This document shows, in pieces, positions 52,668 to 61,816 of a stretch of DNA of 64,000 nt (position 1 is the stretch's first letter; the number at the start of each line of letters is the position of its first letter). The stretch covers positions 1 through 64,000 of the forward strand of contig JALFWW010000015.1 of NCBI GenBank assembly GCA_022786605.1, given 5' to 3'. The DNA is from Clostridia bacterium. GTDB lineage: Bacteria > Bacillota > Clostridia > Lachnospirales > Anaerotignaceae. The position numbers and the translations under genes are program-made. The notes under the pieces were generated by a model that was given only the letters and a program-made list of their open reading frames with translations, did not search any database and was not told the DNA's origin.

Positions 52668-54146
52668 ATGGGAGCATATGATATTTATCGCGATATTGCG
52701 GAAAGGACAAATGGGGATATTTATATTGGTGTAGTTGGACCAGTACGCACAGGAAAATCCACATTCATCAAACGGTTTATGGACTTGTTGGTACTGCCTA
52801 ATATCGAAAACAATTATATTCGGGAACGGGCAAAGGATGAATTGCCCCAGTCTGCTTCCGGCAGAACCATCATGACAACAGAGCCGAAATTTGTGCCCAA
52901 TGAAGCAGTGGAAATTTCTCTGGGAGAAAATACAGATTTTCGGGTGCGTATGATCGACTGCGTAGGATATCTGGTACCGGAAGCGGAAGGGCATATGGAT
53001 GGTGAAATGCCACGTATGGTACATACGCCATGGTCTGAGGAACCTATGCCTTTTGTGGAGGCGGCAGAAGCGGGAACAAAAAAAGTTATCACCGACCATT
53101 CTACCGTAGGCATTGTGGTAACCACAGACGGCACTGTGACGGAATTAGATCGGGAAAATTATCTGGAAGCGGAAGCCCGTGTCATCAAGGAATTACAGGC
53201 AATGGGAAAACCCTTTGTGGTACTGCTGAATACAGCTATGCCTTATGGAGAAGAAGCCCGCAGCCTGCGGGAAGAAATGGAAGAGCAGTATGGTGTGCCG
53301 GTGCTGGCAGTGAATGTGGCGCAACTGAAAGCAGAAGATATTCGTAATATTCTGGAAAAAATTCTCTATCGTTTCCCCTTGAAAGAACTGCGTTTTTATT
53401 GCCCCGGATGGGTGGAAACCCTGGAGGATGACCATTGGCTGAAACAGGAAATGATCGAAGCACTGAAAAAACTCATGACACAGACAGACCGTCTGGAAGA
53501 TGTGGAGCCGGCATTGACAGGGCTGTCTGAAGCGGAGCATCTGAAAAATGCCCATACAGAGCATATGCTGCCGGGAGAAGGTGCGGCAGATATTGGACTG
53601 AATTTTTGTGATGGATTGTTTTACGAAATCCTCAGTGAAACGGTGGATTTGCCCATTGAAAATGATTATTCGCTGGTGGAAACCATCAAACTCCTTTCTC
53701 AGGTGAAAAAGGAATATGATAAGATTTCCGGTGCTTTGGGGGATGTGCGGCGGAAAGGTTATGGCGTGGTGACACCTGCGTTTGAGGAGATCACGCTGGA
53801 AAAACCGGAAGTATTCAAACAGGGCAACCGTTATGGCATCAAACTTCGTGCCAAAGGGGAATCCATTCACATGATCAAAGCCGATGTGGAAACGGAGGTT
53901 TCTCCCATCATTGGCAATGAGGAACAGTCCCACGAATTTATTGATAAACTCATTGCGGATTATGAATCAGAACCGGAAAAAATCTGGGATTTGAATATCT
54001 TTGGACGTACATTGAGCGCTATGGTCAATGACGGTATGCAGAATAAAATCTATCGTATGCCGGAAGATGCCCAGATGAAATTACAGGAAACCCTGCAAAA
54101 AATCGTCAATGAAGGCAGCGGCGGACTGATCTGCATTATTTTGTAA
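52668..54146 (+). CDS. spoIVA: Stage IV sporulation protein A
   Basis: A 492-residue protein, the same length as Bacillus subtilis SpoIVA. It is a TRAFAC-like ATPase that polymerises on the outer forespore membrane and forms the base layer of the spore coat. Walker A is GPVRTGKST (24-32), followed by a RTIMTTEPKFVPNEAVEI segment, the Walker-B-like RMIDCVGYLVPEA and the C-terminal anchoring tip GSGGLICIIL. The ATG at 52668 follows AGGAGGG by 6 nt. A sigma-E promoter is expected from the family, but I could not find a convincing one in the 172-bp divergent spacer. Confidence 0.95.
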   Translation: MGAYDIYRDIAERTNGDIYIGVVGPVRTGKSTFIKRFMDLLVLPNIENNYIRERAKDELPQSASGRTIMTTEPKFVPNEAVEISLGENTDFRVRMIDCVGYLVPEAEGHMDGEMPRMVHTPWSEEPMPFVEAAEAGTKKVITDHSTVGIVVTTDGTVTELDRENYLEAEARVIKELQAMGKPFVVLLNTAMPYGEEARSLREEMEEQYGVPVLAVNVAQLKAEDIRNILEKILYRFPLKELRFYCPGWVETLEDDHWLKQEMIEALKKLMTQTDRLEDVEPALTGLSEAEHLKNAHTEHMLPGEGAADIGLNFCDGLFYEILSETVDLPIENDYSLVETIKLLSQVKKEYDKISGALGDVRRKGYGVVTPAFEEITLEKPEVFKQGNRYGIKLRAKGESIHMIKADVETEVSPIIGNEEQSHEFIDKLIADYESEPEKIWDLNIFGRTLSAMVNDGMQNKIYRMPEDAQMKLQETLQKIVNEGSGGLICIIL

Positions 54147-54199
54147 AAAAAGAAAGTCGAAAACTCTGGTGTTGTGCCGGAATTTTCGACTTTCTTTTT
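54147..54199. terminator. Bidirectional terminator after spoIVA
   Basis: A 17-bp stem, AAAAAGAAAGTCGAAAA (54147-54163) with 54183-54199, is flanked by A and T runs on both sides and shared with the converging exporter gene. Confidence 0.88.
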
Positions 54200-54214
54200 A
54201 TGAAAATATAGGGA

Positions 54215-55237
54215 TTAGTTTAAGCCTAAAACTGCCTGCATACCCAGACTTACCAGAGAGATGCAGATCCAGCAGCAGAGCCCCATAAAAATAGGTTTCC
54301 CCCCGGATTTTACCAGTTTCACAATGTCAGTGTTGAAACCGATAGCCATCATTGCCATGACGATAAAGAATTTGGATAATGTTTTCAAAGGATTGAAAAC
54401 ACTGCTGTCTACACCGCCCATGGTGCACAGAGTGGTGATGATGGAGGCAAGGACGAAAAAGAGAATGAAGAAGGGGAAAATCTTTTTCAATTCATAAGAA
54501 CCGCCATAAGCCTCTGCTTTTTTGCTTCTGGCTTTATAAACGGCAAGAACCAGTGTAATGGGGATGATTGCCAGTGTACGGGTCAGTTTTACAATGGTTG
54601 CAATTTCCAATGTGTTTGCGCCAGGATGCATGCCATCCCATGTGGATGCGGCCGCAGTCACAGAGGAGGTGTCATTGACAGCAGTTCCCGCGAAAAGCCC
54701 GAAGCCTTCGTTTGTCATGCCTAATGCACTGCCCAGAGAGGGAAAGATCAGTGCTGCCAGTACATTGAACAGGAAGATAACGGAAATTGCCTGAGCGATT
54801 TCTTCGTCGTTGGCATCAATCACAGGGGCTGTTGCCGCAATGGCAGAACCGCCGCAGATGGAGGAACCAACGCCAATGAGGATAGAACTGTTTTCAGGTA
54901 CATGTATCAAACGGTACAAAATATAAGATACAATCAGGGATGTGGCAATGGTAGAAACGATGATGGGCAAAGAAGTTGCGCCAACTCGTGCGATTTCAGA
55001 CAAGTTCAGTCCGAAACCAAGAAGAATGACTGCGTATTGCAGAATCTTTTTGGATGTGTATTGAATGCCCTTCTGGAACACGCCTTTCTGACGGAAAATC
55101 TGTGTGAGGATCATCCCGAGAATGATGGCGAAAACGGGAGCGCCTATAACAGGAAGCTGATGTCCCAGCCACCAGCATGGCAGCGCAAGCAGAAAGCATA
55201 ACAGTACACCGGGAATTTTTTCTTTTACTTGTAACAT
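54215..55237 (-). CDS. YeiH/UPF0324 family putative sulfate exporter
   Basis: A 340-residue membrane protein with about ten helices. Family marks are [17 protein letters not shown] (about 28-44), [12 protein letters not shown] (about 73-84), [19 protein letters not shown] (about 120-138) and [15 protein letters not shown] (about 180-194). The ATG at 55237 has AAAGGAG 8 nt upstream; the longer frame from 55276 adds non-membrane residues. The LysR-type gene just upstream in the same direction is a likely regulator, as YeiE is for YeiH in enterobacteria. The export of sulfate is an annotation habit with limited proof. Confidence 0.88.
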   Translation of the reverse strand: MLQVKEKIPGVLLCFLLALPCWWLGHQLPVIGAPVFAIILGMILTQIFRQKGVFQKGIQYTSKKILQYAVILLGFGLNLSEIARVGATSLPIIVSTIATSLIVSYILYRLIHVPENSSILIGVGSSICGGSAIAATAPVIDANDEEIAQAISVIFLFNVLAALIFPSLGSALGMTNEGFGLFAGTAVNDTSSVTAAASTWDGMHPGANTLEIATIVKLTRTLAIIPITLVLAVYKARSKKAEAYGGSYELKKIFPFFILFFVLASIITTLCTMGGVDSSVFNPLKTLSKFFIVMAMMAIGFNTDIVKLVKSGGKPIFMGLCCWICISLVSLGMQAVLGLN

Positions 55238-55365
55238 AATCGCAACTCCTTTAATGATTTTGGAAAATTCAACCAAGCATTTTGTTGTGATCAGTATAGC
55301 ATAGAATTATAATAAAGAAAAATTATTAATATTTATTTAACGATAATTTTTGATTATTGATAAAT

Positions 55366-55393
55366 AAAAAAGGCATTTTAAAATGCCTTTTTT
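55366..55393 (-). terminator. Terminator after the LysR gene
   Basis: A perfect palindromic stem, AAAAAAGGCATTTT (55366-55379) with 55380-55393, is followed leftward by TTTTTTATTT. Confidence 0.85.
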
Positions 55394-55412
55394 GCAGCTG
55401 ATTCGTTTGTTT

Positions 55413-56300
55413 TCACATACAGGTACGATAGATGTTACAAAGTTCTTCCAATAGTTGTTTCTGGCTGAAATCTTCCCGGCATACCAGATTGATTTCACGG
55501 AAAGTTTGGAAATTCTCAATGGGAATGACTTTCAAACGACCGTTTCGCTCTTCAGAAATACAGGTAGAATGGGCAATGACGGAAACACCCAGATTGGACT
55601 GTACCAAATCTTTAATGGTAGATACGCTGTCGATTTCTAAAATCACATGGAAATCTTTCAGACTTTCGCCGCAGCCTTCCAGATAGGTTTCAAACATGTG
55701 GCGGGTGCCTGCGCCCTGGGGACGAATGATGAGTCGCTCTTTTTTGACTTCTTCTAGAGAAACATTTTTCCGATCTGCGAAGGGATGATCTGGGGATACA
55801 ATCAGACAAAGATAGTCTGTATCCAGCAATATGGAAGTCAGTCCTTTATCAGGAATATGCCCTTCCACAATGGCAATATCTACTTCGTAAGCTTTCAATT
55901 TGTTGGTGATATTTTGGATGGTATCGGTCAATATAGTGATTTTTGTGTCAGGATACTGGTTACAGTAGGTGGCGATGACACGGGGCACGATGTTTTCTTC
56001 CGCGGAAGGAGTGATGCCAATGACAAAACGATTGACACCGTTTCGGTATGCCTCAAAATCATTGAGCAGATTGGAGTAAAGGGCTTTTTCGCGACGGGCG
56101 TATTTTTCCAGAATCTTGCCTTCTGGTGTCAGTACCATGCCTTTTGTACCTTTCAAAAAAATTTTAATGCCATATTCCTGTTCCAATCCCCGTATATGCT
56201 GGCTTACTGCTGGCTGCGTCAAAGAAAGCATCTGCGCCGCTTTTGTATAGCTCTGTGCTTCGATCAGCGTCAGCAGTGTCGTCAATTTTGCGTCGATCAT
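55413..56300 (-). CDS. LysR-family transcriptional regulator
   Basis: A 295-residue regulator. The N-terminal winged helix-turn-helix (about 3-62) contains SYTKAAQMLSLTQPAVSQHIRGLE, and the effector domain (about 88-290) has a periplasmic-binding fold with a PQGAGTRHMFETYL segment. It resembles CysL/YeiE-type proteins. The ATG at 56300 lies just after TAGGTGAGG; a GTG at 56309 is an alternative. The yeiH-like gene follows in the same direction beyond a terminator. Its promoter coincides with that of the divergent mgtC-like gene, so binding could switch between the two. Confidence 0.87.
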   Translation of the reverse strand: MIDAKLTTLLTLIEAQSYTKAAQMLSLTQPAVSQHIRGLEQEYGIKIFLKGTKGMVLTPEGKILEKYARREKALYSNLLNDFEAYRNGVNRFVIGITPSAEENIVPRVIATYCNQYPDTKITILTDTIQNITNKLKAYEVDIAIVEGHIPDKGLTSILLDTDYLCLIVSPDHPFADRKNVSLEEVKKERLIIRPQGAGTRHMFETYLEGCGESLKDFHVILEIDSVSTIKDLVQSNLGVSVIAHSTCISEERNGRLKVIPIENFQTFREINLVCREDFSQKQLLEELCNIYRTCM

Positions 56301-56360
56301 GAACCTCACCTACTTTCAAAAATTATTACAAAATTTTATATAATCACAATAGAATATAAT

Positions 56361-56392
56361 TTGATTTTATCATGAAAAGCTGATATAATCAA
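56361..56392. promoter_or_regulatory. Overlapping divergent promoters of the mgtC-like and LysR genes
   Basis: Rightward: TTGATT (56361-56366), 17 bp, TATAAT (56384-56389) with an extended TG at 56381-56382. Leftward: TTGATT (56387-56392), 17 bp, TAAAAT (56364-56369). Each -35 box overlaps the other's -10 box, so RNA polymerase can occupy only one at a time. Confidence 0.75.
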
Positions 56393-56430
56393 TACAATAA
56401 AGTGCAGGACTTTTGAAACGGGGTGAGAAT

Positions 56431-57123
56431 ATGCTCTGGGAATATATTTCTTTTGCTGTAGGAAGAGAAATGGAATTTGTATTGCGGCTTGTGATTTCCT
56501 GTATCTGCGGTGGTGTCGTTGGCTATGAACGCAGCCGCAGAAGAAAGGAAGCGGGGATTCGGACCCATATTCTGGTGGCGTTAGGGGCTTCTATGATGAT
56601 GATCGTATCAAAGTATGCCTTTTTTGACGTTCTGGCTTATCGGGATATCACCGTTGACGCATCCAGAATTGCTGCGAATGTTATTACAGGGATTTCTTTT
56701 CTGGGGGCAGGCGTGATTTTTGTGCGTGGTGTGTCCATCCGTGGATTGACTACAGCCGCAGGTATTTGGACCACTGCTGGCGCGGGGCTTGCCATTGGGG
56801 GCGGATTATATGTAGTAGGCATTGCTACGACCATTCTAGTCCTTGCCATTCAAATCATTATGCATAATGTGCTGAAAAAATGGGATGGACCTGTTTATGA
56901 AACCATTTCTGTGACATTCCATGCGGAACTGGCAGATGGTTTGGATTTGGTTAAACGGGAACTTGCCATTCGAAAAATCATGATTCACAACATTCGTATG
57001 GAAAAACAGGAAGATCAGACCATCACAATAACCCTTCAGGTCAGCAGGGACAATGATGCCAACTGTGCGGAACTGGCAGAAATGTTATCGAAAAATCCGC
57101 AGGTAAAAAGTTTTAGCTTGTAA
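56431..57123 (+). CDS. mgtC: MgtC/SapB family membrane protein
   Basis: A 230-residue protein with an N-terminal MgtC domain of about four helices: RLVISCICGGVVGYERSRRRKEAGIRTH (partly 14-41), LVALGASMMMIVS (about 42-54) and VITGISFLGAGVIFV (about 84-98), GLTTAAGIWTTAGAGLAIGGG. A soluble ACT-like C-terminal domain (about 150-228) follows. MgtC proteins inhibit F-type ATPase or aid survival at low magnesium in pathogens; the role in a commensal-type clostridium is unclear. The ATG at 56431 follows GGGGTGAG. No magnesium riboswitch is seen in the short leader. Confidence 0.88.
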   Translation: MLWEYISFAVGREMEFVLRLVISCICGGVVGYERSRRRKEAGIRTHILVALGASMMMIVSKYAFFDVLAYRDITVDASRIAANVITGISFLGAGVIFVRGVSIRGLTTAAGIWTTAGAGLAIGGGLYVVGIATTILVLAIQIIMHNVLKKWDGPVYETISVTFHAELADGLDLVKRELAIRKIMIHNIRMEKQEDQTITITLQVSRDNDANCAELAEMLSKNPQVKSFSL

Positions 57124-57310
57124 AAAAGGCGTTTTCAAAGCCGATTCCTTTTAAGAAAATATTGCTTTTTTCTTGATTTCACAAGGGGAACGGCGATGGC
57201 GATTTTCAGAAGAAAGTATACCAAATAAAATCATAGTAAAAATAAGAAAGCTGAAATCCTCTATATGACAAGGATTTCAGCTTTTTTTCTTGGGAAGATG
57301 TTCCTAAAAA
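57124..57310 (-). repeat. Interspersed intergenic repeat, copy D (inverted)
   Basis: It has the same orientation as copy C: CCTTTTAAGAAAATATTG, CTTGATTTCACAAGGGGAACGG, TTTTCAGAAGAAAGTATACC, then the hairpin 57244-57260 with 57271-57287 (AAGAAAGCTGAAATCCT). It lies between the ends of the converging mgtC-like and binding-protein genes and can terminate both. Confidence 0.83.
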
Positions 57311-57325
57311 ATACCGTTTTTATGC

Positions 57326-58336
57326 TTAGGAAAGACCAGCTGCCGTTACTTTTTCCGCAAAGGAATTATCTACAAAATCTTCAAAAGGCACTCTGCTTTC
57401 CAGTTCGCCCCCTTGCTCCATGATATCCTGCAGGCGTTCATAGCTTTCTTGAGAGAAAGTGGGGTCTGTTTTCCAAGTGTCCTGTGCCTGATATCTCTCC
57501 AGAATGGATGTGAGTGTTTCCAGATCGGAATCGGGGAACTGGGGCAGGATGACTTCCGCGATTTCTGCCGCTGTATGGGTGTCTACCCACTGCTGTCCGC
57601 GATAGATGGCACGGGTGAAGGCTTCGATGACTTCTGGATTTTCCTGCATGTAAGCGTCGTTTGCCATGTATACGGTGTAAGGGATTTCACCGCAGGCAGC
57701 CCCCAGAGAAGCAACGATATACCCAGCGCCGCTGTTTTGCAGGGCTGTTGCAGTAGGTTCAAATTCAACAGTGTAGTCACCAATGCCGCCGGTAAATGCT
57801 CCTGCGGTGGAAGTGAAGTCAATATTATTGACAATTTCCACATCGGTGAAAGGTTCCATACCGTTCTGACGCAGTGCATATTCCAGCACCAGCTCCGGCA
57901 TGCCGCCTAATCTGCCACCAATGACATCGCTTCCTTCCAGATCAGTCCATTGGAAGTCAGGTGAAGGTGTGCGGGATACCAAAAAATTCCCGGCTTTTTG
58001 TGTCAGCTGGGCAAAGGCTTTTGGGTATGCTTCTTTGCCTTCGTTATAGACATACAGTCCGGCTTCGGTACCCAAAAGGGCAATGTCCGCCGAATCGGAG
58101 AGCAGGGCGGTCATGGATTTATCTGCGCCGTTGCCAACAGAAACAGTCACATCCAGACCTTCTTCTTCAAAAAAGCCAAGCTCCTGCGCTACATATTGGG
58201 GTGCGTAAAATACGGAATGTACCACCTCATTAAGTCGTACGGGTGTTAAATCTGCGGATGCGTCCTGTTGGCTGCACCCGGCGGCACAGCACATAGTCAG
58301 TGCAGCCGCTGTTAGGATTGCCATTTGTTTTTTCAT
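57326..58336 (-). CDS. Orphan ABC substrate-binding lipoprotein (ThiY/NitT-TauT type)
   Basis: A 336-residue lipoprotein: the signal peptide ends CCAAGC (lipid Cys at about 21), followed by an NMT1/ThiY-like binding domain with VHSVFYAPQYVAQELGFFEEEGLDV (partly 39-63), GNGADKSMTALLSDSADIALLG (about 68-89) and GGRLGGMPELVLEYALRQNG. It is typical of binding proteins for nitrate, sulfonates or the HMP moiety of thiamine. No permease or ATPase gene adjoins it: repeat D is downstream and polA is divergent upstream. It may use the importer at 46139-47478, which belongs to the same family, but this is a guess. AGGGGG precedes the ATG. Confidence 0.85.
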   Translation of the reverse strand: MKKQMAILTAAALTMCCAAGCSQQDASADLTPVRLNEVVHSVFYAPQYVAQELGFFEEEGLDVTVSVGNGADKSMTALLSDSADIALLGTEAGLYVYNEGKEAYPKAFAQLTQKAGNFLVSRTPSPDFQWTDLEGSDVIGGRLGGMPELVLEYALRQNGMEPFTDVEIVNNIDFTSTAGAFTGGIGDYTVEFEPTATALQNSGAGYIVASLGAACGEIPYTVYMANDAYMQENPEVIEAFTRAIYRGQQWVDTHTAAEIAEVILPQFPDSDLETLTSILERYQAQDTWKTDPTFSQESYERLQDIMEQGGELESRVPFEDFVDNSFAEKVTAAGLS

Positions 58337-58463
58337 GTTTTTCCCCCTGAAACATTCTGTTTTTATAGCTTATGCCTATGAAAGAAAAATGTAAGTTGTC
58401 TTTTGATCTTTTTTTGTAAAAATTTTTTTCGGAGTTTGTCATACTTTTCTTTGCTTTTTGGTG

Positions 58464-58469
58464 TATAAT
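58464..58469 (+). promoter_or_regulatory. Probable -10 box of polA
   Basis: A perfect TATAAT 61 bp before the polA ATG. No good -35 at 16-18 bp; TTGTCA lies 22 bp upstream. Tentative. Confidence 0.4.
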
Positions 58470-58530
58470 AAATTTTACTATGGAGGTTTCTGGGCATTTA
58501 CTGGAAATCCGAAGAAATAAGGAGGTCAAT

Positions 58531-61188
58531 ATGGCTGAAAAGATCATGCTCATTGACGGCAACAGTATCATAAACCGTGCATTTTACGGAGTTCCTCTGC
58601 TGACAAACGCAGAAGGACGCTATACCAATGCGGTTTATGGTTTTTTCAATATTTTATTCAAATTGTTAGACGAAGATCAGCCGGATTATCTGGCGGTGGC
58701 ATTTGATCTGCATGCCCCCACATTCCGGCATAAGACTTTTGATGGATATAAGGGTACCCGAAAGGGGATGCCGGAGGAACTGCGGGAGCAGATGCCTTTG
58801 CTGAAAGAAGTCCTCACTGCTATGCAGATTCCCATCTACGAACAGGAAGGCTATGAAGCCGATGACATTCTGGGCAGCCTTTCCAAAAAGGCGGAGGATG
58901 CGGGGCTGATTCCTGTGGTGGTTTCTGGTGACAGGGACTTGTTGCAGATTGCGGGAGAAACTCTGAAAGTGCGGATTCCCAAAACAAAAGGCGGACGCAC
59001 AGAAACAGAAGATTATTACGCAAAAGATGTTATGGAAAAATATGGCGTAACACCCTTGGAATTTATCGACGTGAAAGCCCTTATGGGGGATGCTTCCGAT
59101 AATATTCCCGGTGTGCCCAGCATTGGTGAAAAAACTGCTGTGAAGATCATCCAGCAGTACCACGACATCGAGAATGCCATTGCTCACGCGGCAGAAATCA
59201 AGCCCAAAAAGGCTTCAGAAAATCTGACAGAGTTCCAGGAACAGGCAAGACTGAGCAAGTTCTTGGCGACCATCATTCGGGATATGCCTTTGGAACTGGA
59301 TTTTTCCAAAATGACAACAACAGATATTTTTACACCGGAAGCTTATGAACTCATGAAGCGTCTGGAATTCAAAAGCATGTTTTCCCGTTTTGAGCAGAAA
59401 ACTACCCAGACAGAAGCCGTGGAAACAGCTTTTGCCCATATCACAACAGCGGCAGAAGCGAAAAACTTCTTTGAAAATCTGGAACAGAAAGAAACAGCCT
59501 ATATCCTGCTGGTAGATGATGGTGCATGGAAAGGTATGTCTGTTTGTCAGAAAGCGGGAGAAGGTGTTTTTCTGGAAATCACGGAAGAACTGCCTCCCCA
59601 GACTTTGGCAGATTGCGCCAAAGATTTCTTTACTACAAAAGATATGGTAAAAATCGGTCACGACGTAAAACGGGATATCCATACAGTGGCTCCTTTTGGT
59701 GTGGAAGAAATTCATGCTTCTTTCGATACAGCATTAGCGGCTTATCTGCTGAATCCTACAGGCAATTCCTATGAGTACGACGATTTGGCAAGGGATTTTC
59801 TGGAGGAAGTGTATCCCTCCGCAGAGGAAGTGCTGGGGAAAGGCAGAAGCAAACAACCTTTGGAAAGCCTGCCGGAAGGAGAACGTGTTGCTTTTGCCGC
59901 AAGACAGGCGGAAGTTGCTTTCCGCAGCAAACAGGTCATGGCAGAAAAAATCAAGGAAAATAAACAGGAAGAACTGTTTTACGAAGTAGAAATGCCCCTG
60001 TTGTATGTGCTGGCGGATATGGAACGCTGGGGCATGAAAGTAGACCGTCAGGCGCTTTTAGCTTATCAGAAACGGCTTGGCGAAAGCATCGAAACCATTA
60101 CGAAGGAAATTTATGAACTTTCCGGCGAAGAATTCAATTTGAATTCTCCCAAACAGCTGGGCGTGGTTCTTTTTGAAAAAATGGGTCTGAAAGGCGGCAA
60201 AAAAACAAAAACCGGTTATTCCACTGCGGCAGATGTACTGGAAAAGCTGAAAAATGAAGCGCCTATTGTGGAAAAAATACTCTATTACAGACAGCTGGCA
60301 AAACTGAAAAGCACTTATGCCGATGGTCTGCTGGCAGTGATGGATGATAAGACAGATAAGATTTATTCCACTTTTAACCAGACAATCACAGCTACAGGAC
60401 GTATCAGCTCCACAGAACCTAATCTGCAGAACATTCCTGTGCGTCTGGAACTGGGTCGGGAACTGCGTCGGGTATTTGTGCCCACTTCTGAGGAATTTTG
60501 CTTCTTAGATGCGGACTATTCACAGATTGAACTACGTGTATTGGCACATATCGCAGGGGATGAAACCCTTATTGATGCTTTCCGTCATCAACAGGATATC
60601 CATCGCCTGACAGCTTCTCAGGTGTTCCATGTGCCTTTTGACGAAGTGACACCGCTCCAGAGAAGCAACGCGAAGGCGGTAAACTTTGGTATTGTTTACG
60701 GTATTGGCTCTTTCAGCCTGAGTCAGGATTTGGGTATCACCCGAAAAGAAGCGGAACAGTATATTGCGGCATACTTTACCAAGTATCCAAAAATCAAAGA
60801 ATATCAGGAACGAATGATCAAAGAAGCTACAGAGCAGGGATATGTTTCTACCATATTCCATCGCAGACGCGCCATGCCGGAACTCCAGAGCGGCAACTTT
60901 GTACAGCGTTCCTTTGGGGAAAGAGTGGCAATGAATATGCCTATTCAGGGCAGTGCCGCTGACATTATCAAAATCGCTATGGTGAAAGTTCATCGTGCTC
61001 TGAAAGAAGGGGGATTCCGCTCCCGTCTGATTTTGCAGGTGCACGACGAACTGCTCATCGAAACAGCTTTGGAAGAAAAAGAAGCTGTGGCAAAAATTCT
61101 GAAAGAAAATATGGAGCAGGCAGTGGCTTTGGCTGTGCCTTTGGACGTAGATGTCCATGAGGGACAGAACTGGCTGGATGCCAAATAA
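58531..61188 (+). CDS. polA: DNA polymerase I
   Basis: An 885-residue repair and Okazaki-fragment polymerase. The N-terminal 5' nuclease (about 1-290) begins MLIDGNSIINRAFYG and has VSGDRDLLQ and LMGDASDNIPGVPSIGEKTA. The C-terminal polymerase domain shows motif A DADYSQIELRVLAH (about 656-669), motif B with RRVFVPTSEE/NAKAVNFGIVYGIGSFSL (about 710-727) and motif C LQVHDELLIE (about 838-847). The middle 3'-5' exonuclease domain is present but degenerate: the expected D-x-E pair is replaced by a VDDGAWKG segment, so proofreading is probably lost, as in Bacillus stearothermophilus Pol I. AAGGAGG lies 5 nt before the ATG. Confidence 0.96.
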   Translation: MAEKIMLIDGNSIINRAFYGVPLLTNAEGRYTNAVYGFFNILFKLLDEDQPDYLAVAFDLHAPTFRHKTFDGYKGTRKGMPEELREQMPLLKEVLTAMQIPIYEQEGYEADDILGSLSKKAEDAGLIPVVVSGDRDLLQIAGETLKVRIPKTKGGRTETEDYYAKDVMEKYGVTPLEFIDVKALMGDASDNIPGVPSIGEKTAVKIIQQYHDIENAIAHAAEIKPKKASENLTEFQEQARLSKFLATIIRDMPLELDFSKMTTTDIFTPEAYELMKRLEFKSMFSRFEQKTTQTEAVETAFAHITTAAEAKNFFENLEQKETAYILLVDDGAWKGMSVCQKAGEGVFLEITEELPPQTLADCAKDFFTTKDMVKIGHDVKRDIHTVAPFGVEEIHASFDTALAAYLLNPTGNSYEYDDLARDFLEEVYPSAEEVLGKGRSKQPLESLPEGERVAFAARQAEVAFRSKQVMAEKIKENKQEELFYEVEMPLLYVLADMERWGMKVDRQALLAYQKRLGESIETITKEIYELSGEEFNLNSPKQLGVVLFEKMGLKGGKKTKTGYSTAADVLEKLKNEAPIVEKILYYRQLAKLKSTYADGLLAVMDDKTDKIYSTFNQTITATGRISSTEPNLQNIPVRLELGRELRRVFVPTSEEFCFLDADYSQIELRVLAHIAGDETLIDAFRHQQDIHRLTASQVFHVPFDEVTPLQRSNAKAVNFGIVYGIGSFSLSQDLGITRKEAEQYIAAYFTKYPKIKEYQERMIKEATEQGYVSTIFHRRRAMPELQSGNFVQRSFGERVAMNMPIQGSAADIIKIAMVKVHRALKEGGFRSRLILQVHDELLIETALEEKEAVAKILKENMEQAVALAVPLDVDVHEGQNWLDAK

Positions 61189-61204
61189 AAAAGAGGGATA
61201 GAAC

Positions 61205-61801
61205 ATGAAAGTCATTGGACTCACTGGCGGTACTGGCAGCGGCAAAAGCGTTGTCAGCCGCTTTTTGAAAGAAATGGGTGCCGTGATTGTAGACGCGGAT
61301 TTGGTGAGCCGCCAGATCGTTGAGGTAGGCAAGCCTGCCTATGCGGAAATTGTGGCATATTTCGGCAAAGATATTTTGCAGGAAGATGGAACCATTTTCC
61401 GGAAAAAGCTGGGAGAAATCGTTTTTCATGATGAAGAAAAACTAGCGTTTCTCAACCGCTGCACCCATACATATATTGTGGCAGAAATGAAAGCCCAGAT
61501 TGAACAGGCAAAGGCGGAAGGAACTGCTTCCTGCGTCGTATTGGATGCGCCGCTTCTGTTTGAAGTTGGGCTGGAGAAATTCTGCGATGCCGTCTGGGTA
61601 GTTTATGCCGATGCGGAAGTCCGTGCTCAAAGAGTTATGGCACGGGATGGTGTCAGTCATGAACTTGCCATGGCACGCATTGCTAACCAGAAATCTTGGG
61701 AGGAATATAAGGCATTGTCCCATGTTGTTTTGGACAACAGCGGCGATCTTGCCCATTTGCAGGAACAGCTGGCTCTGGCATGGAAAACATTACAAGAATA
61801 A
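61205..61801 (+). CDS. coaE: Dephospho-CoA kinase
   Basis: A 198-residue P-loop kinase for the last step of coenzyme A synthesis. Walker A is GGTGSGKS (about 8-15), a substrate segment VIVDADLVSRQIVE (about 28-41) follows, and the lid and base region includes VVLDAPLLFEVGLE (about 104-117) and RVMARDGVSHELAMARIANQ. It starts 16 nt after polA with AGAGGGA upstream; the polA-coaE order is common in Firmicutes. CoA supply links it by biology, not by operon, to the CoA-dependent fermentation genes in this window. Confidence 0.95.
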   Translation: MKVIGLTGGTGSGKSVVSRFLKEMGAVIVDADLVSRQIVEVGKPAYAEIVAYFGKDILQEDGTIFRKKLGEIVFHDEEKLAFLNRCTHTYIVAEMKAQIEQAKAEGTASCVVLDAPLLFEVGLEKFCDAVWVVYADAEVRAQRVMARDGVSHELAMARIANQKSWEEYKALSHVVLDNSGDLAHLQEQLALAWKTLQE

Positions 61802-61816
61802 ACAGGTGAAGAAAAC

